From the NCBI GenBank assembly GCA_040385645.1, contig JAZKGZ010000011.1:1-64000 (forward strand): 64,000 bases of DNA, in the 5' to 3' direction. Under the pieces are notes generated by a model. It made no database searches and was not told where the DNA came from. It worked only from the letters and a program-made list of their open reading frames with translations. Every line of letters begins with the position of its first letter. Position 1 is the first letter of the stretch. The position numbers were made by a program, and so were the translations under genes. This stretch comes from JANXSS01 sp040385645. Lineage in GTDB: Bacteria; Pseudomonadota; Gammaproteobacteria; Burkholderiales; Burkholderiaceae_D. Positions 18,380-25,951 of the stretch are shown one piece after another.

Positions 18380-18775
18380 GTGATTACCTATCAGCGCAAT
18401 CGACCCCTAGAACCATCGAGCATCGCCCGGGTATTCGACGCCTCCGGCATCGTTCGCCCGACGCATGACCTCGCACGCATTGCCCGCATGTTCGATAACG
18501 CGAATCTGGTCATTTCCGCATGGGATGAGAGCACGCTGATCGGCGTTTGCAGGGCCCTGACCGACTATAGCTATTGCTGCTACCTTTCGGATCTGGCAGT
18601 CGACCGCGCCTACCAAAAGCAGGGCATCGGCGGCGCACTGATACGGCAGGTGCAGGAAGCAATCGGCGAGGAAGTCTCGCTGATCCTGCTCTCAGCACCT
18701 GATGCCATGGCTTACTACCCTACCCGAGGCTTTTCCGTTATAGAGAATGGATTTGTCATCAAGCGAAGTCGATGA
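18380..18775 (+). CDS. GNAT-family N-acetyltransferase
   Basis: A 131-residue GNAT protein with YLSDLAVDRAYQKQGIGGALI (motif A, acetyl-CoA pyrophosphate loop Q-x-x-G-I-G) and the C-terminal YYPTRGFSVIENGFVIKR (motif B). The substrate is unknown. The start is GTG at 18380, with a weak ribosome binding site. Decayed copies of its 3' end occur at 20077-20151 and 21791-21820, beside the other copy of the neighbouring secreted-protein gene and its upstream region. Confidence 0.85.
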   Translation: MITYQRNRPLEPSSIARVFDASGIVRPTHDLARIARMFDNANLVISAWDESTLIGVCRALTDYSYCCYLSDLAVDRAYQKQGIGGALIRQVQEAIGEEVSLILLSAPDAMAYYPTRGFSVIENGFVIKRSR

Positions 18776-18794
18776 TCCAAGAGCCTATTCAAGA

Positions 18795-18836
18795 TGAAAA
18801 AACTCGGGAGGCTGCATTACGCAGGCACCCGAGTTT
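18795..18836 (-). terminator. Rho-independent terminator of the 18.9-19.7 kb gene
   Basis: On the minus strand a long stem AAACTCGGG / CCCGAGTTT, with additional pairing inside, ends in a run of six T. It lies about 50 bases after the stop codon at 18889. The GNAT gene from the other side ends 20 bases before it. Confidence 0.8.
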
Positions 18837-18888
18837 GTTCTAACCCCTCAACATCACTAATTGTGACGCGTAAATCTGCGTTGCTTAA

Positions 18889-19728
18889 TCAACCACGCGG
18901 GGTTGCACCTGCCCCCTCAAAGACAGATTGTAAAGTTTTTTTAGCCGCTTCATCTTGCGCTCTGGCCAACGCTGCCCGTCCGGCAGCCAACGCCGCCTCA
19001 TTTCCTAGTGTGCCAGCAAGGGCTTCACTGGCCGTCGTATAACGAGCAGCATCGGCAGAACGTTGATCCTCTTTCTTCGCTAGGCCTTGCACATCGTCGA
19101 AGCTGATCTTTCCATCGGCTTTATTGATACCGCCGCCCTGCTTGCCAGTATCAAGCAGCAGGCTCATGTTCGGATCGTCTTTCACACGGGTCAATGCTGC
19201 CTTCAGATCAGGAGGTGTCTTTGGGTCATCGATCTTCGACTGTATATTGTTGGCAGTCAGTGGAAACGCTTCTGGATGCTGCTTCAGCGTATTCAGATCT
19301 TTCTTTTGATAGAAATCGAGCGGAACATCTTTTGCCCCCCCAGACACAGCATGCGATTGGAGCATGAAACTGCGCAAGTCAGGCGGCGCCTTTTCATCGG
19401 AGGCGATCGCCAACATTTTTTCACGACGGGCCTCCAAGCTACCATCTCTTACTTCACTGCTATTTTGCGGCATCAGTTCATTTGCTTTGGCAAAAACGCC
19501 TTCTGCGCCCAACTTCGGCACTTTAGAAAATTTGATTCCTGATTCGATTTCGTCGCGCTGACCTTGTTTCAAGCCGTCGTTACCGCGACCAATCATATTA
19601 TTGAAAGCGTTCTCAGTCTGACTGTTCATTGCAGTAGTGCCGCCAGCGTTATCGAAGGCTGTCGACGAACCGTATGCACCGCCAATACCATTGGTACCGC
19701 TTTGTGAACCTACTGATCCAAGACCCAT
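18889..19728 (-). CDS. HrpF/NopX/HrpK-like repeat protein, candidate type III secreted protein (copy A)
   Basis: A 279-residue hydrophilic protein without cysteine, signal peptide or membrane helix. The N-terminal 60 residues are rich in Gly, Ser, Asn and Thr. Two internal repeats follow (DEKAPPDLRSFMLQ at ~111 and DPKTPPDLKAALTRV at ~168), the second leading into the Ca-loop-like LLDTGKQGGGINKADGKISF at ~191-210. The PPDL...LDTG...ADGKIS layout resembles repeat units of type III translocator-like proteins HrpF, NopX and HrpK, but this protein is much shorter. A hrp_II-like box with -10 lies 150 bases upstream. It is a paralog of the 20453-21550 gene. The family match is by eye and therefore moderate. 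Confidence 0.65.
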   Translation of the reverse strand: MGLGSVGSQSGTNGIGGAYGSSTAFDNAGGTTAMNSQTENAFNNMIGRGNDGLKQGQRDEIESGIKFSKVPKLGAEGVFAKANELMPQNSSEVRDGSLEARREKMLAIASDEKAPPDLRSFMLQSHAVSGGAKDVPLDFYQKKDLNTLKQHPEAFPLTANNIQSKIDDPKTPPDLKAALTRVKDDPNMSLLLDTGKQGGGINKADGKISFDDVQGLAKKEDQRSADAARYTTASEALAGTLGNEAALAAGRAALARAQDEAAKKTLQSVFEGAGATPRG

Positions 19729-19839
19729 GATTTTTCCTCTTAAATAGTGTTAAACCAACAAGGTTGCAGCCTCCTCTATCCGGCTGTGCATTTTTTAGTT
19801 GTCGACATTGTTGGCAACAGCTTGATTACTTACACCCGA

Positions 19840-19901
19840 ACATTAGCGTTGCAATTATCCCGAGCCAAAGAACGCTACGAAGTATTACTCTGAGTAACGA
19901 A
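19840..19901 (-). promoter_or_regulatory. hrp_II/PIP-type promoter of copy A
   Basis: On the minus strand there is an exact TTCG-N16-TTCG (complement of 19878-19901). It is followed after 32 bases by TAATGT (complement of 19840-19845), matching the YANNNT -10 rule of HrpB/HrpX-controlled promoters. The N16 core itself contains the palindrome TTACTC-A-GAGTAA. The box ends 150 bases before the ATG at 19728. Confidence 0.72.
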
Positions 19902-20076
19902 AAACGCCAAGCTAAGTTCATTCAAAAAATGTCGCTTTTGTTTTTTTAAAGGGATTGCACAACTGATGTTGCAGCGGGGAAAATTGAAATTTTCGACAGC
20001 TGCAGTTCAATGCACTTTTGCATTAAAACTAGCAACTTCGCGGACGAAAAATTGTTTCGCAGATTTGTCTTTCGGT

Positions 20077-20151
20077 GCCTGATCTTATGATGACCCAAAC
20101 CGAAGATTTTCTGTTACAAAGAATGGATTTATCATCAAGCGAAGCCGGTAG
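20077..20151 (+). pseudogene. Decayed 3' end of a GNAT gene (second copy)
   Basis: The plus strand reads RFSVTKNGFIIKRSR followed by TAG, against GFSVIENGFVIKRSR and TGA at the end of the GNAT gene at 18380-18775. Nucleotide similarity extends back to CCTGAT at 20077. Nothing of the earlier gene body remains. It stands upstream of copy A and before the terminator of copy B, as the intact GNAT gene stands before the terminator of copy A. Confidence 0.75.
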
Positions 20152-20247
20152 AGAAGGCAGCGTGGTTTGAGGGTTTCTCGTATTAATGTTTTGAGCGGTT
20201 ATTGCATTTGCTTATCGCATCGCCCTGCTTGCAACCATACGTGGGAT

Positions 20248-20293
20248 AAAAAAAGAAAACCTCGAGTGGCCGCTACCTTGCAGGCACCCGAGG
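20248..20293 (-). terminator. Rho-independent terminator of copy B
   Basis: On the minus strand CCTCGGGTGCCTGC begins a stem closed by GGCCACTCGAGG and followed by TTTTCTTTTTTT. The GGGTGCCTGC segment is shared with the terminator of copy A, so terminators were duplicated with the gene. It lies about 160 bases beyond the stop at 20453. Confidence 0.7.
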
Positions 20294-20452
20294 TGTTATT
20301 TACTAAATTTCCGCTATTGCACTTAGTGACGGTAACTGGTAAGGGTTTTGATGATCCGTTTAGGTGGATCACTTACCAATTTAGCTCGTGAATCAACTTC
20401 TAAACTAACCAAAGCATCTAATAGTTTTCAGCATATGAAGGTACTGCATTAG

Positions 20453-21550
20453 TTACGCGGGGTTCGCCTCAGCAGCTAATCCGGCAATATAACTGTCATA
20501 CGACGGCACACCAATCATGTTCTTACCAGTACTAGCCTCAGCAGCGACTGCAGCGTCGTAACTCTCCCGTGATGGTGTACCAAGCGGTAAGACTGCTGGA
20601 CCCACAGCTGCGCCAGCTGCAGCAGCTAAGGCTGCTTCAGCCGCGGCGGCCTGCGCTGCGGCAGCTGCTCCTGATGCAGAACCCATAGTACTAGCTACGC
20701 CACCTCCAGCAGCTAAGGCTGCTTGACCAGCTGCGGCAGCCTGCGCCGCGGCAGCTGCTCCTGCTGCAGAACCCATGGTGGTAGCGCCAGCGCCAGTAAT
20801 AACGCCACCTCCAGTAGTAGCGCCAGCGCCGGTAATAACGCCAGCACCAGTAGTAGCGCCAGCACGAGCACTAGCAGAGTTAGCAGCCAGCGCATAAGTC
20901 TGCTTCTCCGCCAAGCCTTCGACATCGCCGAACGTGATCTTGCCATCTGCTTTGTTGAGGCCGCCACCGTGCTTGCCCGTATCGAGCAAAATGCTCATGT
21001 TCGGATCGTCTTTAACGCGGGTCAGCGCTGCTTTCAAGTCTGGGGGCGTGCTAGGGTCGTCGATCTTCGACTGAATGTTTTCCGCAGTCAGCGGGAATGC
21101 ATCGGGGTGTTGCTTCAGAACATTCAAATCTTTCTTTTGATAGAAATCGAGCGCAACATTTTTTTCTCCACCCGAGACCCGATATGATTGCAGCATGAAG
21201 CTGCGCAGATCCGGTGGTGCGGCTGGATCCGAGGCGATTTCCAACATTTTTTCACGACGGGCGCCTAAGCTTCCATCCCTGACTTCTTTGCCGCTTTCAG
21301 GCATCAGATCTTTTGCCCTGGCCAAAACGCCTTCGGCACCCATCTTCGGTACAGTGGATGCTTCGATACTCGCATTAATATTTGGGCGAGCAGCGACACT
21401 CGAACTGGCATTGCCTGCCATAGCCAAGCCACGTACCGCAGCTTCCGTCTGCGCAGACATTGCTGCTCCGCCCACTGCCACACCAGTGGCCGATGAAGCA
21501 CCTGAATTAATTACGCCTGCTGCTGCGTTACCGACTGATCCGATGGCCAT
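20453..21550 (-). CDS. HrpF/NopX/HrpK-like repeat protein, candidate type III secreted protein (copy B)
   Basis: A 365-residue paralog of the 18889-19728 protein. The central ~150 residues align closely (GAEGVLARAKDLMPES, APPDLRSFMLQSYRVSGG, TPPDLKAALTRVKDDPN, LLDTGKHGGGLNKADGKITF). It differs by a ~95-residue low-complexity Ala/Gly/Thr tract after the Ca-loop-like motif (~238-330) made of units such as GAGATTGAGVIT and SGAAAAAQAAAAE, and by a C-terminal tail with two PSxxSYDxxxAxxA units. No signal peptide or membrane helix is seen. A box-like promoter lies 151 bases upstream. The likely role is in or through a type III secretion channel; this is inference. Confidence 0.65.
   Translation of the reverse strand: MAIGSVGNAAAGVINSGASSATGVAVGGAAMSAQTEAAVRGLAMAGNASSSVAARPNINASIEASTVPKMGAEGVLARAKDLMPESGKEVRDGSLGARREKMLEIASDPAAPPDLRSFMLQSYRVSGGEKNVALDFYQKKDLNVLKQHPDAFPLTAENIQSKIDDPSTPPDLKAALTRVKDDPNMSILLDTGKHGGGLNKADGKITFGDVEGLAEKQTYALAANSASARAGATTGAGVITGAGATTGGGVITGAGATTMGSAAGAAAAAQAAAAGQAALAAGGGVASTMGSASGAAAAAQAAAAEAALAAAAGAAVGPAVLPLGTPSRESYDAAVAAEASTGKNMIGVPSYDSYIAGLAAEANPA
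20645..20870. repeat. In-frame tandem repeats encoding Ala/Gly/Thr low-complexity tract of copy B
   Basis: Short DNA units such as CCAGTAGTAGCGCCAGCG and GCAGCTAAGGCTGCTT recur several times with small changes. They keep the reading frame and code for the Ala/Gly/Thr-rich segment missing from copy A. Such tracts expand and contract by slippage. Confidence 0.7.
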
Positions 21551-21662
21551 GATGTCCCTTTCGAGGAATTTGTTAAGTACACAGCGTAGTGATATTTACG
21601 ATGTGGCTATCTAAGTTGCCTAAATGAAGTTATCGGAGCTGAAATTTACTACCGATGGCTGA

Positions 21663-21724
21663 AGACTAAACGCAAAAAACGTGTGCAACAGACAGAACTG
21701 CGAACTTTTGCGTTAGTCAACGAT
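21663..21724 (-). promoter_or_regulatory. hrp_II/PIP-type promoter of copy B
   Basis: The minus strand shows ATCG-N16-TTCG (complement of 21701-21724; one mismatch to TTCG-N16-TTCG). After 32 bases comes TAGTCT (complement of 21663-21668), a YANNNT -10. The box ends 151 bases before the ATG at 21550. Spacing is the same as in copy A although the sequences between have diverged. Confidence 0.62.
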
Positions 21725-21790
21725 TAGTGCAGTACGTAATGATGGATCGTGTGTGCCAGAAAGATAGATGTCTTAGATGAACACCTAACT

Positions 21791-21820
21791 GAAAAATGGG
21801 TTTGTCATCATGCGGCAGTG
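21791..21820 (+). pseudogene. Possible third remnant of the GNAT 3' end
   Basis: GAAAAATGGGTTTGTCATCA and the following TGCGGCAGT resemble the GNAT gene end (GAGAATGGATTTGTCATCA, AGCGAAGT). The match is only about 28 bases. It lies upstream of copy B as the second remnant lies upstream of copy A, which is why it is listed. Confidence 0.4.
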
Positions 21821-22051
21821 CTAATGCTTCAATGAAATTGTGAAACGACACGTACATAAGCCTGTAACTAAAAGTGTCGAAGCATTTTACATAATTTCAC
21901 AAAATCAATCATTTTTTTCAATAATACGCAGTGAAATCATCAAGTTATAAGCATGGCATATGGCTTGCTTGGGGCGCTGTAAGTCCGGCGTTAAACGATG
22001 CTGTCGTTACACCGTTTACATTTATTTTTTTAGTTATCACAAGGTATTTAT

Positions 22052-22843
22052 ATGAAGATTCGCCTGTCAGCGTTAGCTGCAACTCTGTTGGTCGGTATTA
22101 CATTCGCACTGCCGGGAACCGCATCTGCCGGCTTGATTTTCCAATCGGCGATCCTCGCCTCTGCACAGGGATTCGGCAATGCACCACGCGACCTGACATT
22201 GCAATCGACTGGTAGAAGCGTGACGGAATCCGGTAGCGTTGGCGTTGCAGCCGGCGGCGGCATTACTTTTGGCACACCGATTTCGGACGCTTCAGTTTTT
22301 CTCGGAAACGGCATCAGCACATTAAGTGGCACTGCAGATATGGCCGACCCGCTGGCGGATAACCAGAAATATGGTATTCCAACCATCGGTTCGCTCGGCA
22401 TCACTTCCGCAAACCAGATCGGCATTCTGTTCAACGCTACTGAACCAGGTGGCGACAGCATCAACGTCGTCGATTTGACCTTGAAATTTTATACTTCCGC
22501 CGGTACGTTCCTAGGTGCGATCGATGGGCAGCAAGATTTTCGGGGTACTAATCCGGGTAATGGCGTGGCAGGATTTACGTTCGTCGTCGATTCGGCACAG
22601 CAGTCGTTTGTAAATGGCCTGCTCGGTGTTGGCGGCGCTGGTACGACACTCGTATTGGAAGCAACGCTTGCTGACTTTGCCGGTGGCCCTGACAGTTTTC
22701 TGATTTACAACACCAACAATACCGGTGGTCCAGGCACGGGCGGCCCAGGCACTTCGGTACCTGAGCCAGGTACCGTGGCGTTGTTGGGAATGGGTTTGCT
22801 GGGAGCGCTTTTTTCACGCCGTAAGTTTAAAAACAAGGCTTGA
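22052..22843 (+). CDS. PEP-CTERM sorting domain-containing secreted protein
   Basis: A 263-residue protein with a signal peptide (MKIRLSALAATLLVGITFAL...ASA), a beta-rich Gly/Ser/Thr body, a Gly-Pro-Thr linker (GGPGTGGPGT) and a C-terminal PEP-CTERM tail: VPEPGTVALLGMGLLGALF followed by SRRKFKNKA. Such proteins are processed by an exosortase (EpsH/XrtA type) and are often linked to exopolysaccharide loci. No exosortase gene is in the window. AAGG about 8 bases upstream supports the ATG at 22052. The body itself matches no domain I recognise. Confidence 0.9.
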   Translation: MKIRLSALAATLLVGITFALPGTASAGLIFQSAILASAQGFGNAPRDLTLQSTGRSVTESGSVGVAAGGGITFGTPISDASVFLGNGISTLSGTADMADPLADNQKYGIPTIGSLGITSANQIGILFNATEPGGDSINVVDLTLKFYTSAGTFLGAIDGQQDFRGTNPGNGVAGFTFVVDSAQQSFVNGLLGVGGAGTTLVLEATLADFAGGPDSFLIYNTNNTGGPGTGGPGTSVPEPGTVALLGMGLLGALFSRRKFKNKA

Positions 22844-22875
22844 AACGCAGCACTTCGTAATCGATCGCAGCTAAG

Positions 22876-22905
22876 AAACCGGGCCAGTGGCCCGGTTTTT
22901 CTTTG
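22876..22905. terminator. Rho-independent terminator between convergent genes
   Basis: A perfect stem AACCGGGCC / GGCCCGGTT with loop AGT is followed by TTTCTTT on the plus strand, 33 bases after the PEP-CTERM stop. The minus-strand protease gene ends at 22915, so its own transcript also runs into this hairpin. Confidence 0.9.
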
Positions 22906-22914
22906 GTTGCTGGC

Positions 22915-24768
22915 TCAGCGTGTGACCTGCACTGATGTCGTAGCAATGTTGCCAGCTGCGTCCTTTGCCACCGCTTTGATTATATGCACGCCAGCGCTTA
23001 CTTTACGGGTATTCCAGTTATAACTGAGCGCCCCTCCCGCCGCTTTTGCTTTGAGCGCACCATCGATATAGAGCGTTTGCACGATACCCGACAGGCTGCT
23101 GTTATCAGTTGCCTGCACATTCACAGTGACAACGCCAGCAACTTTTCCTGACACTGGATTGGCAATCGTAACGACCGGCGCCACCGTATCGGCAGCGTTG
23201 AATTGCACATTGTTGGCAACATTGACCGTGACCGGCGGCGAGGTTCCCTGCATGCCCGCTGCGTCGTAGGCGACCGTCGTCAGATCTGCTGTGCCGTTAG
23301 ACAGGCTTGTTGAATCCCAGCTGAAACCGAATGGCGAGGTATTGTCGATGGCTACCGTTGCACCATTGACCCGAAGCTCAACACTAACGACGCCAACATT
23401 GTCCGTTGCTGTCAGATTTACAGGCACGATACCTGAAACGGTTACATTGGCCGAAGGCGTTGTAATCGACGTTGTCGGCGGCTGTGAGTCAGCAGCTGGC
23501 GTGGCTGCCAGCGCGGCTCTCACAGCTGCGGCGGCATTGACGCGCCCATAACCGAAATATTGATCTCGCCCTGGCGTGCCGAGGTCCGACGTTGTTGAAT
23601 ACAGGAGGCTTTCAATTTTTGCCGCATCCAGAGAAGGATTGGCCGCCATCATCAATGCACCGATACCCGCAGTCAGCGGGCTGGCAAACGAGGTGCCGTT
23701 CCAGGGCTGATAACCGCCGCCTTGCGAGGTGGTCCAGATGTTGACGCCTGGCGCAGAAATCGCGACAAATGTACCGAAGCTCGACCACGGCGCAAGCGTG
23801 TCATTGCTATCCGTTGCCGATACCGGAATCATGAGCGTCGTGGCAGGAAGATTTTCATTCACTCCATTATTTCCGGCTGAGACGAATACCAGGCCACCCT
23901 TATTCTTCATGTATTGCGCAGCACTTTGAATTGCCGAACTGGCGGTGACACCGCCGTAGCTGATGTTGGCGATTCGTGCCCCGTGATCTGCGGCATAAGT
24001 CAAGCCAGCTGCAACCGTACTGTAGTACGCGTAGCAACTGTTGTAAGACGTGTCGAAATACGCGATCCGTATCGGCATGATCTTTGCGCCACCCGCAATG
24101 CCGGCGACGCCAACACCGTTGTTGGATGTTGCAGCGGCGGTGCCAGCAACAGCAGTGCCGTGTCCGCAGACATCCGACGTGTCGGTATTGTTGTCGTAAG
24201 TGTTATAGCCGGGGACCAGATTGGGCGACAGATCGGGATGGTTGCGGTCGATGCCGGAGTCGAGAATGGCGATGGTCACGCCAGCGCCTTGGGTCGTATC
24301 CCAAGCGGTGTTGGTACCAGTTATCGTGTGATGATATTGACTGCCGTAGTAAGGGTCGTTCGGTACGAAATTCGATTTTACTCGCGCGTCGAGTTCAGCA
24401 TATTTTACGCGCGGATCGTGCTTTAACTTTTCGACGATGCTGCGCTCTGAACCTCGATGAAACAGCGTCACGAGGTGGAGATTACTTTGGCCGAGCTTGC
24501 GCACCCGGCCACCGTGTACCGATAATAACTTGGCCAGGTCGGATGCTGACAAGCCCGGACGTGGTTCGATCAACAACCGACCTTGGGCAAACGCTTCGCC
24601 CGGTTGCATGCTAGGCGGCATCCTAGCGGGCGCTGCGTGCGCCAGGGTCGATAACATCGTCGCAACGGTAGCGATCAGCAATGCGATCGCCGTCATTTGC
24701 GGCAGAGCGTAATCGCCCCGGCCTTGCACCGTTCGAAAAACTTGCGTACTGCGATGGCTGGCGTTCAT
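22915..24768 (-). CDS. Secreted S8 subtilisin-like serine protease with C-terminal Ig-like domains
   Basis: A 617-residue preproprotease. After a signal peptide ending in LAHA there is an inhibitor_I9-like propeptide (LLIEPRPGLSASDLAKLLSVHGG). The S8 domain has catalytic Asp in AILDSGID, His in CGHGTAVAG and Ser in NGTSFASP, with the oxyanion Asn in SAGNNG. The C-terminal third has two Ig-like (Big) repeats beginning DNVGVVSVELRVNG and DNSSLSGIVQTLYIDG. It is likely exported by Sec and degrades extracellular protein. Its leader holds a c-di-GMP-I riboswitch at 24852-24935 and a hairpin next to the start codon, so production should follow c-di-GMP level. Confidence 0.93.
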   Translation of the reverse strand: MNASHRSTQVFRTVQGRGDYALPQMTAIALLIATVATMLSTLAHAAPARMPPSMQPGEAFAQGRLLIEPRPGLSASDLAKLLSVHGGRVRKLGQSNLHLVTLFHRGSERSIVEKLKHDPRVKYAELDARVKSNFVPNDPYYGSQYHHTITGTNTAWDTTQGAGVTIAILDSGIDRNHPDLSPNLVPGYNTYDNNTDTSDVCGHGTAVAGTAAATSNNGVGVAGIAGGAKIMPIRIAYFDTSYNSCYAYYSTVAAGLTYAADHGARIANISYGGVTASSAIQSAAQYMKNKGGLVFVSAGNNGVNENLPATTLMIPVSATDSNDTLAPWSSFGTFVAISAPGVNIWTTSQGGGYQPWNGTSFASPLTAGIGALMMAANPSLDAAKIESLLYSTTSDLGTPGRDQYFGYGRVNAAAAVRAALAATPAADSQPPTTSITTPSANVTVSGIVPVNLTATDNVGVVSVELRVNGATVAIDNTSPFGFSWDSTSLSNGTADLTTVAYDAAGMQGTSPPVTVNVANNVQFNAADTVAPVVTIANPVSGKVAGVVTVNVQATDNSSLSGIVQTLYIDGALKAKAAGGALSYNWNTRKVSAGVHIIKAVAKDAAGNIATTSVQVTR

Positions 24769-24772
24769 GGAT

Positions 24773-24800
24773 GTCCCGTTTCAGTTTGTCGAAACAGGAC
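24773..24800 (-). promoter_or_regulatory. Hairpin at the protease start codon, likely riboswitch expression platform
   Basis: On the minus strand GTCCTGTTTC pairs with GAAACGGGAC (one G-U pair) across an 8-base loop. The 3' arm ends 4 bases before the ATG at 24768, so the stem covers the place where the ribosome binds. There is no T-run, which points to control of translation and not of termination. Confidence 0.6.
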
Positions 24801-24851
24801 TGCGAAGCGACGTCGGCGTACAAGCCCATGCGAAGCGGTAACACCACGTTG

Positions 24852-24935
24852 TCTGGCAGTCCTGCCGTCTTGGGGCGCTCGCCCGGTAGACCGATGACTT
24901 TGCGTCCTTCGCTTTCGCGAAGTTTGCCGTTTTCA
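24852..24935 (-). ncRNA. Cyclic-di-GMP-I (GEMM) riboswitch
   Basis: The minus strand carries the class I c-di-GMP aptamer landmarks in order: GGCAAAC, a GAAA tetraloop stem (CTTCGC-GAAA-GCGAAG), GGACGCAAAG, CGGTCTA, a second hairpin (GGGCGAGCGCCC), then GGCAGGACTGCC, which closes on GGCAAAC. The order and spacing match the Vibrio cholerae Vc2 aptamer. It ends about 85 bases before the start of the secreted S8 protease. A short open frame through this region is explained by the RNA element. Confidence 0.85.
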
Positions 24936-25207
24936 GATTGCAACTTTATGTTAAACCAAAAAGTTTCCCTGGATTAATTTTTTTCAGAGCGCGTGGTGTA
25001 GCAAGCACGATTCTCACTTCAAATTTTCACGACATTGTTTAAACGGTTTGTGTGTGCGTCATGAAACTGGATTTATCAGCAGGCAAGCGGGCTGGATTGG
25101 CAGTGCGAGCTTTCCTGAAAATTGATGTAACCTACTTGTCATATTTACATTTATCTATAGGCCCACACGGCATTCGCTTCCAGAAACAAACGAAGAAAGA
25201 TGGACCA

Positions 25208-25951
25208 ATGAAATCGTCGTCAAGCGTCAAGAAATTTTTCTCGTTGCTGCATGAACCGGGCGCATCCAGCCTCTTGCTGATGGTCGTGATTGCCGATTTT
25301 TTATTTGTCGCCCTGCATCTACTGCTTTTTAAAACCACGTTGCTCAGCAATCCCTTACTGAACATCGAGATGGATAAAGGGTATGCCGAACTATTTCAGT
25401 ACTTGAAATATTTATGGATCATTCTTTTGTTAAGCAGTGTTTGTTTGAAGGAGAAAGCGGTTTGCTACGTTCCTTGGGTAGTGCTATTTGCTTATTTTCT
25501 ACTTGACGATGCTTTAGGTTTGCATGAGTCGGCCGGCTATCAAATCGGAACTTTTCTGTCCTTCACTCCACCTTTCGGATTACGACCCGACGATATTGGC
25601 GAATTCTTGGTGAGCGTGAGCGCCGGGCTGATCATCCTGCCGCTGATCGTCGTGGCATACCTGCGTAGCACACGCGCTTTCCGTAAGTTTTCACACGATT
25701 TGATATTGCTGGTCATGGTGCTCGTATTTTTTGGCGTAGCTGTCGATATGGTGCACATGGCATTGCACGATCATGCAACGATCGCCTTTTATCTCGGTGT
25801 ACTCGAGGACGGCGGTGAGATGTTGTCGTTGAGCCTAATTCTTTGGTATGCGTTTTTGGTATTGATGCGCACGCAAAAGGCACGTGTATATCTGTCGGAC
25901 CTGATTTCGATGCCGTTTTCGACACGCGCTTCGGCACACGTTTCAGCCTGA
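25208..25951 (+). CDS. Integral membrane protein of unknown function
   Basis: A 247-residue protein with about six hydrophobic segments (LLLMVVIADFLFVALHLLLF, LWIILLLSSVCL, VPWVVLFAYFLLD, LIILPLIVVAYL, LILLVMVLVFFGVAVDMV, LSLSLILWYAFLVLM). Conserved-looking polar residues sit in or near the membrane: DDALGLHESAGY, DMVHMALHDH and LEDGGEM. I do not recognise a characterised family. The ATG at 25208, preceded by AAAGATGGA, is chosen; a longer frame adds about 50 residues with no features. The stop abuts the convergent EAL gene end. Confidence 0.7.
   Translation: MKSSSSVKKFFSLLHEPGASSLLLMVVIADFLFVALHLLLFKTTLLSNPLLNIEMDKGYAELFQYLKYLWIILLLSSVCLKEKAVCYVPWVVLFAYFLLDDALGLHESAGYQIGTFLSFTPPFGLRPDDIGEFLVSVSAGLIILPLIVVAYLRSTRAFRKFSHDLILLVMVLVFFGVAVDMVHMALHDHATIAFYLGVLEDGGEMLSLSLILWYAFLVLMRTQKARVYLSDLISMPFSTRASAHVSA

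Noticed and set aside
24623..24943. Minus-strand open frame of 106 residues upstream of the S8 protease
   Set aside because: The frame runs through the c-di-GMP riboswitch landmarks and overlaps the protease start. Its open state is explained by the structured RNA, and it shows no protein motif.
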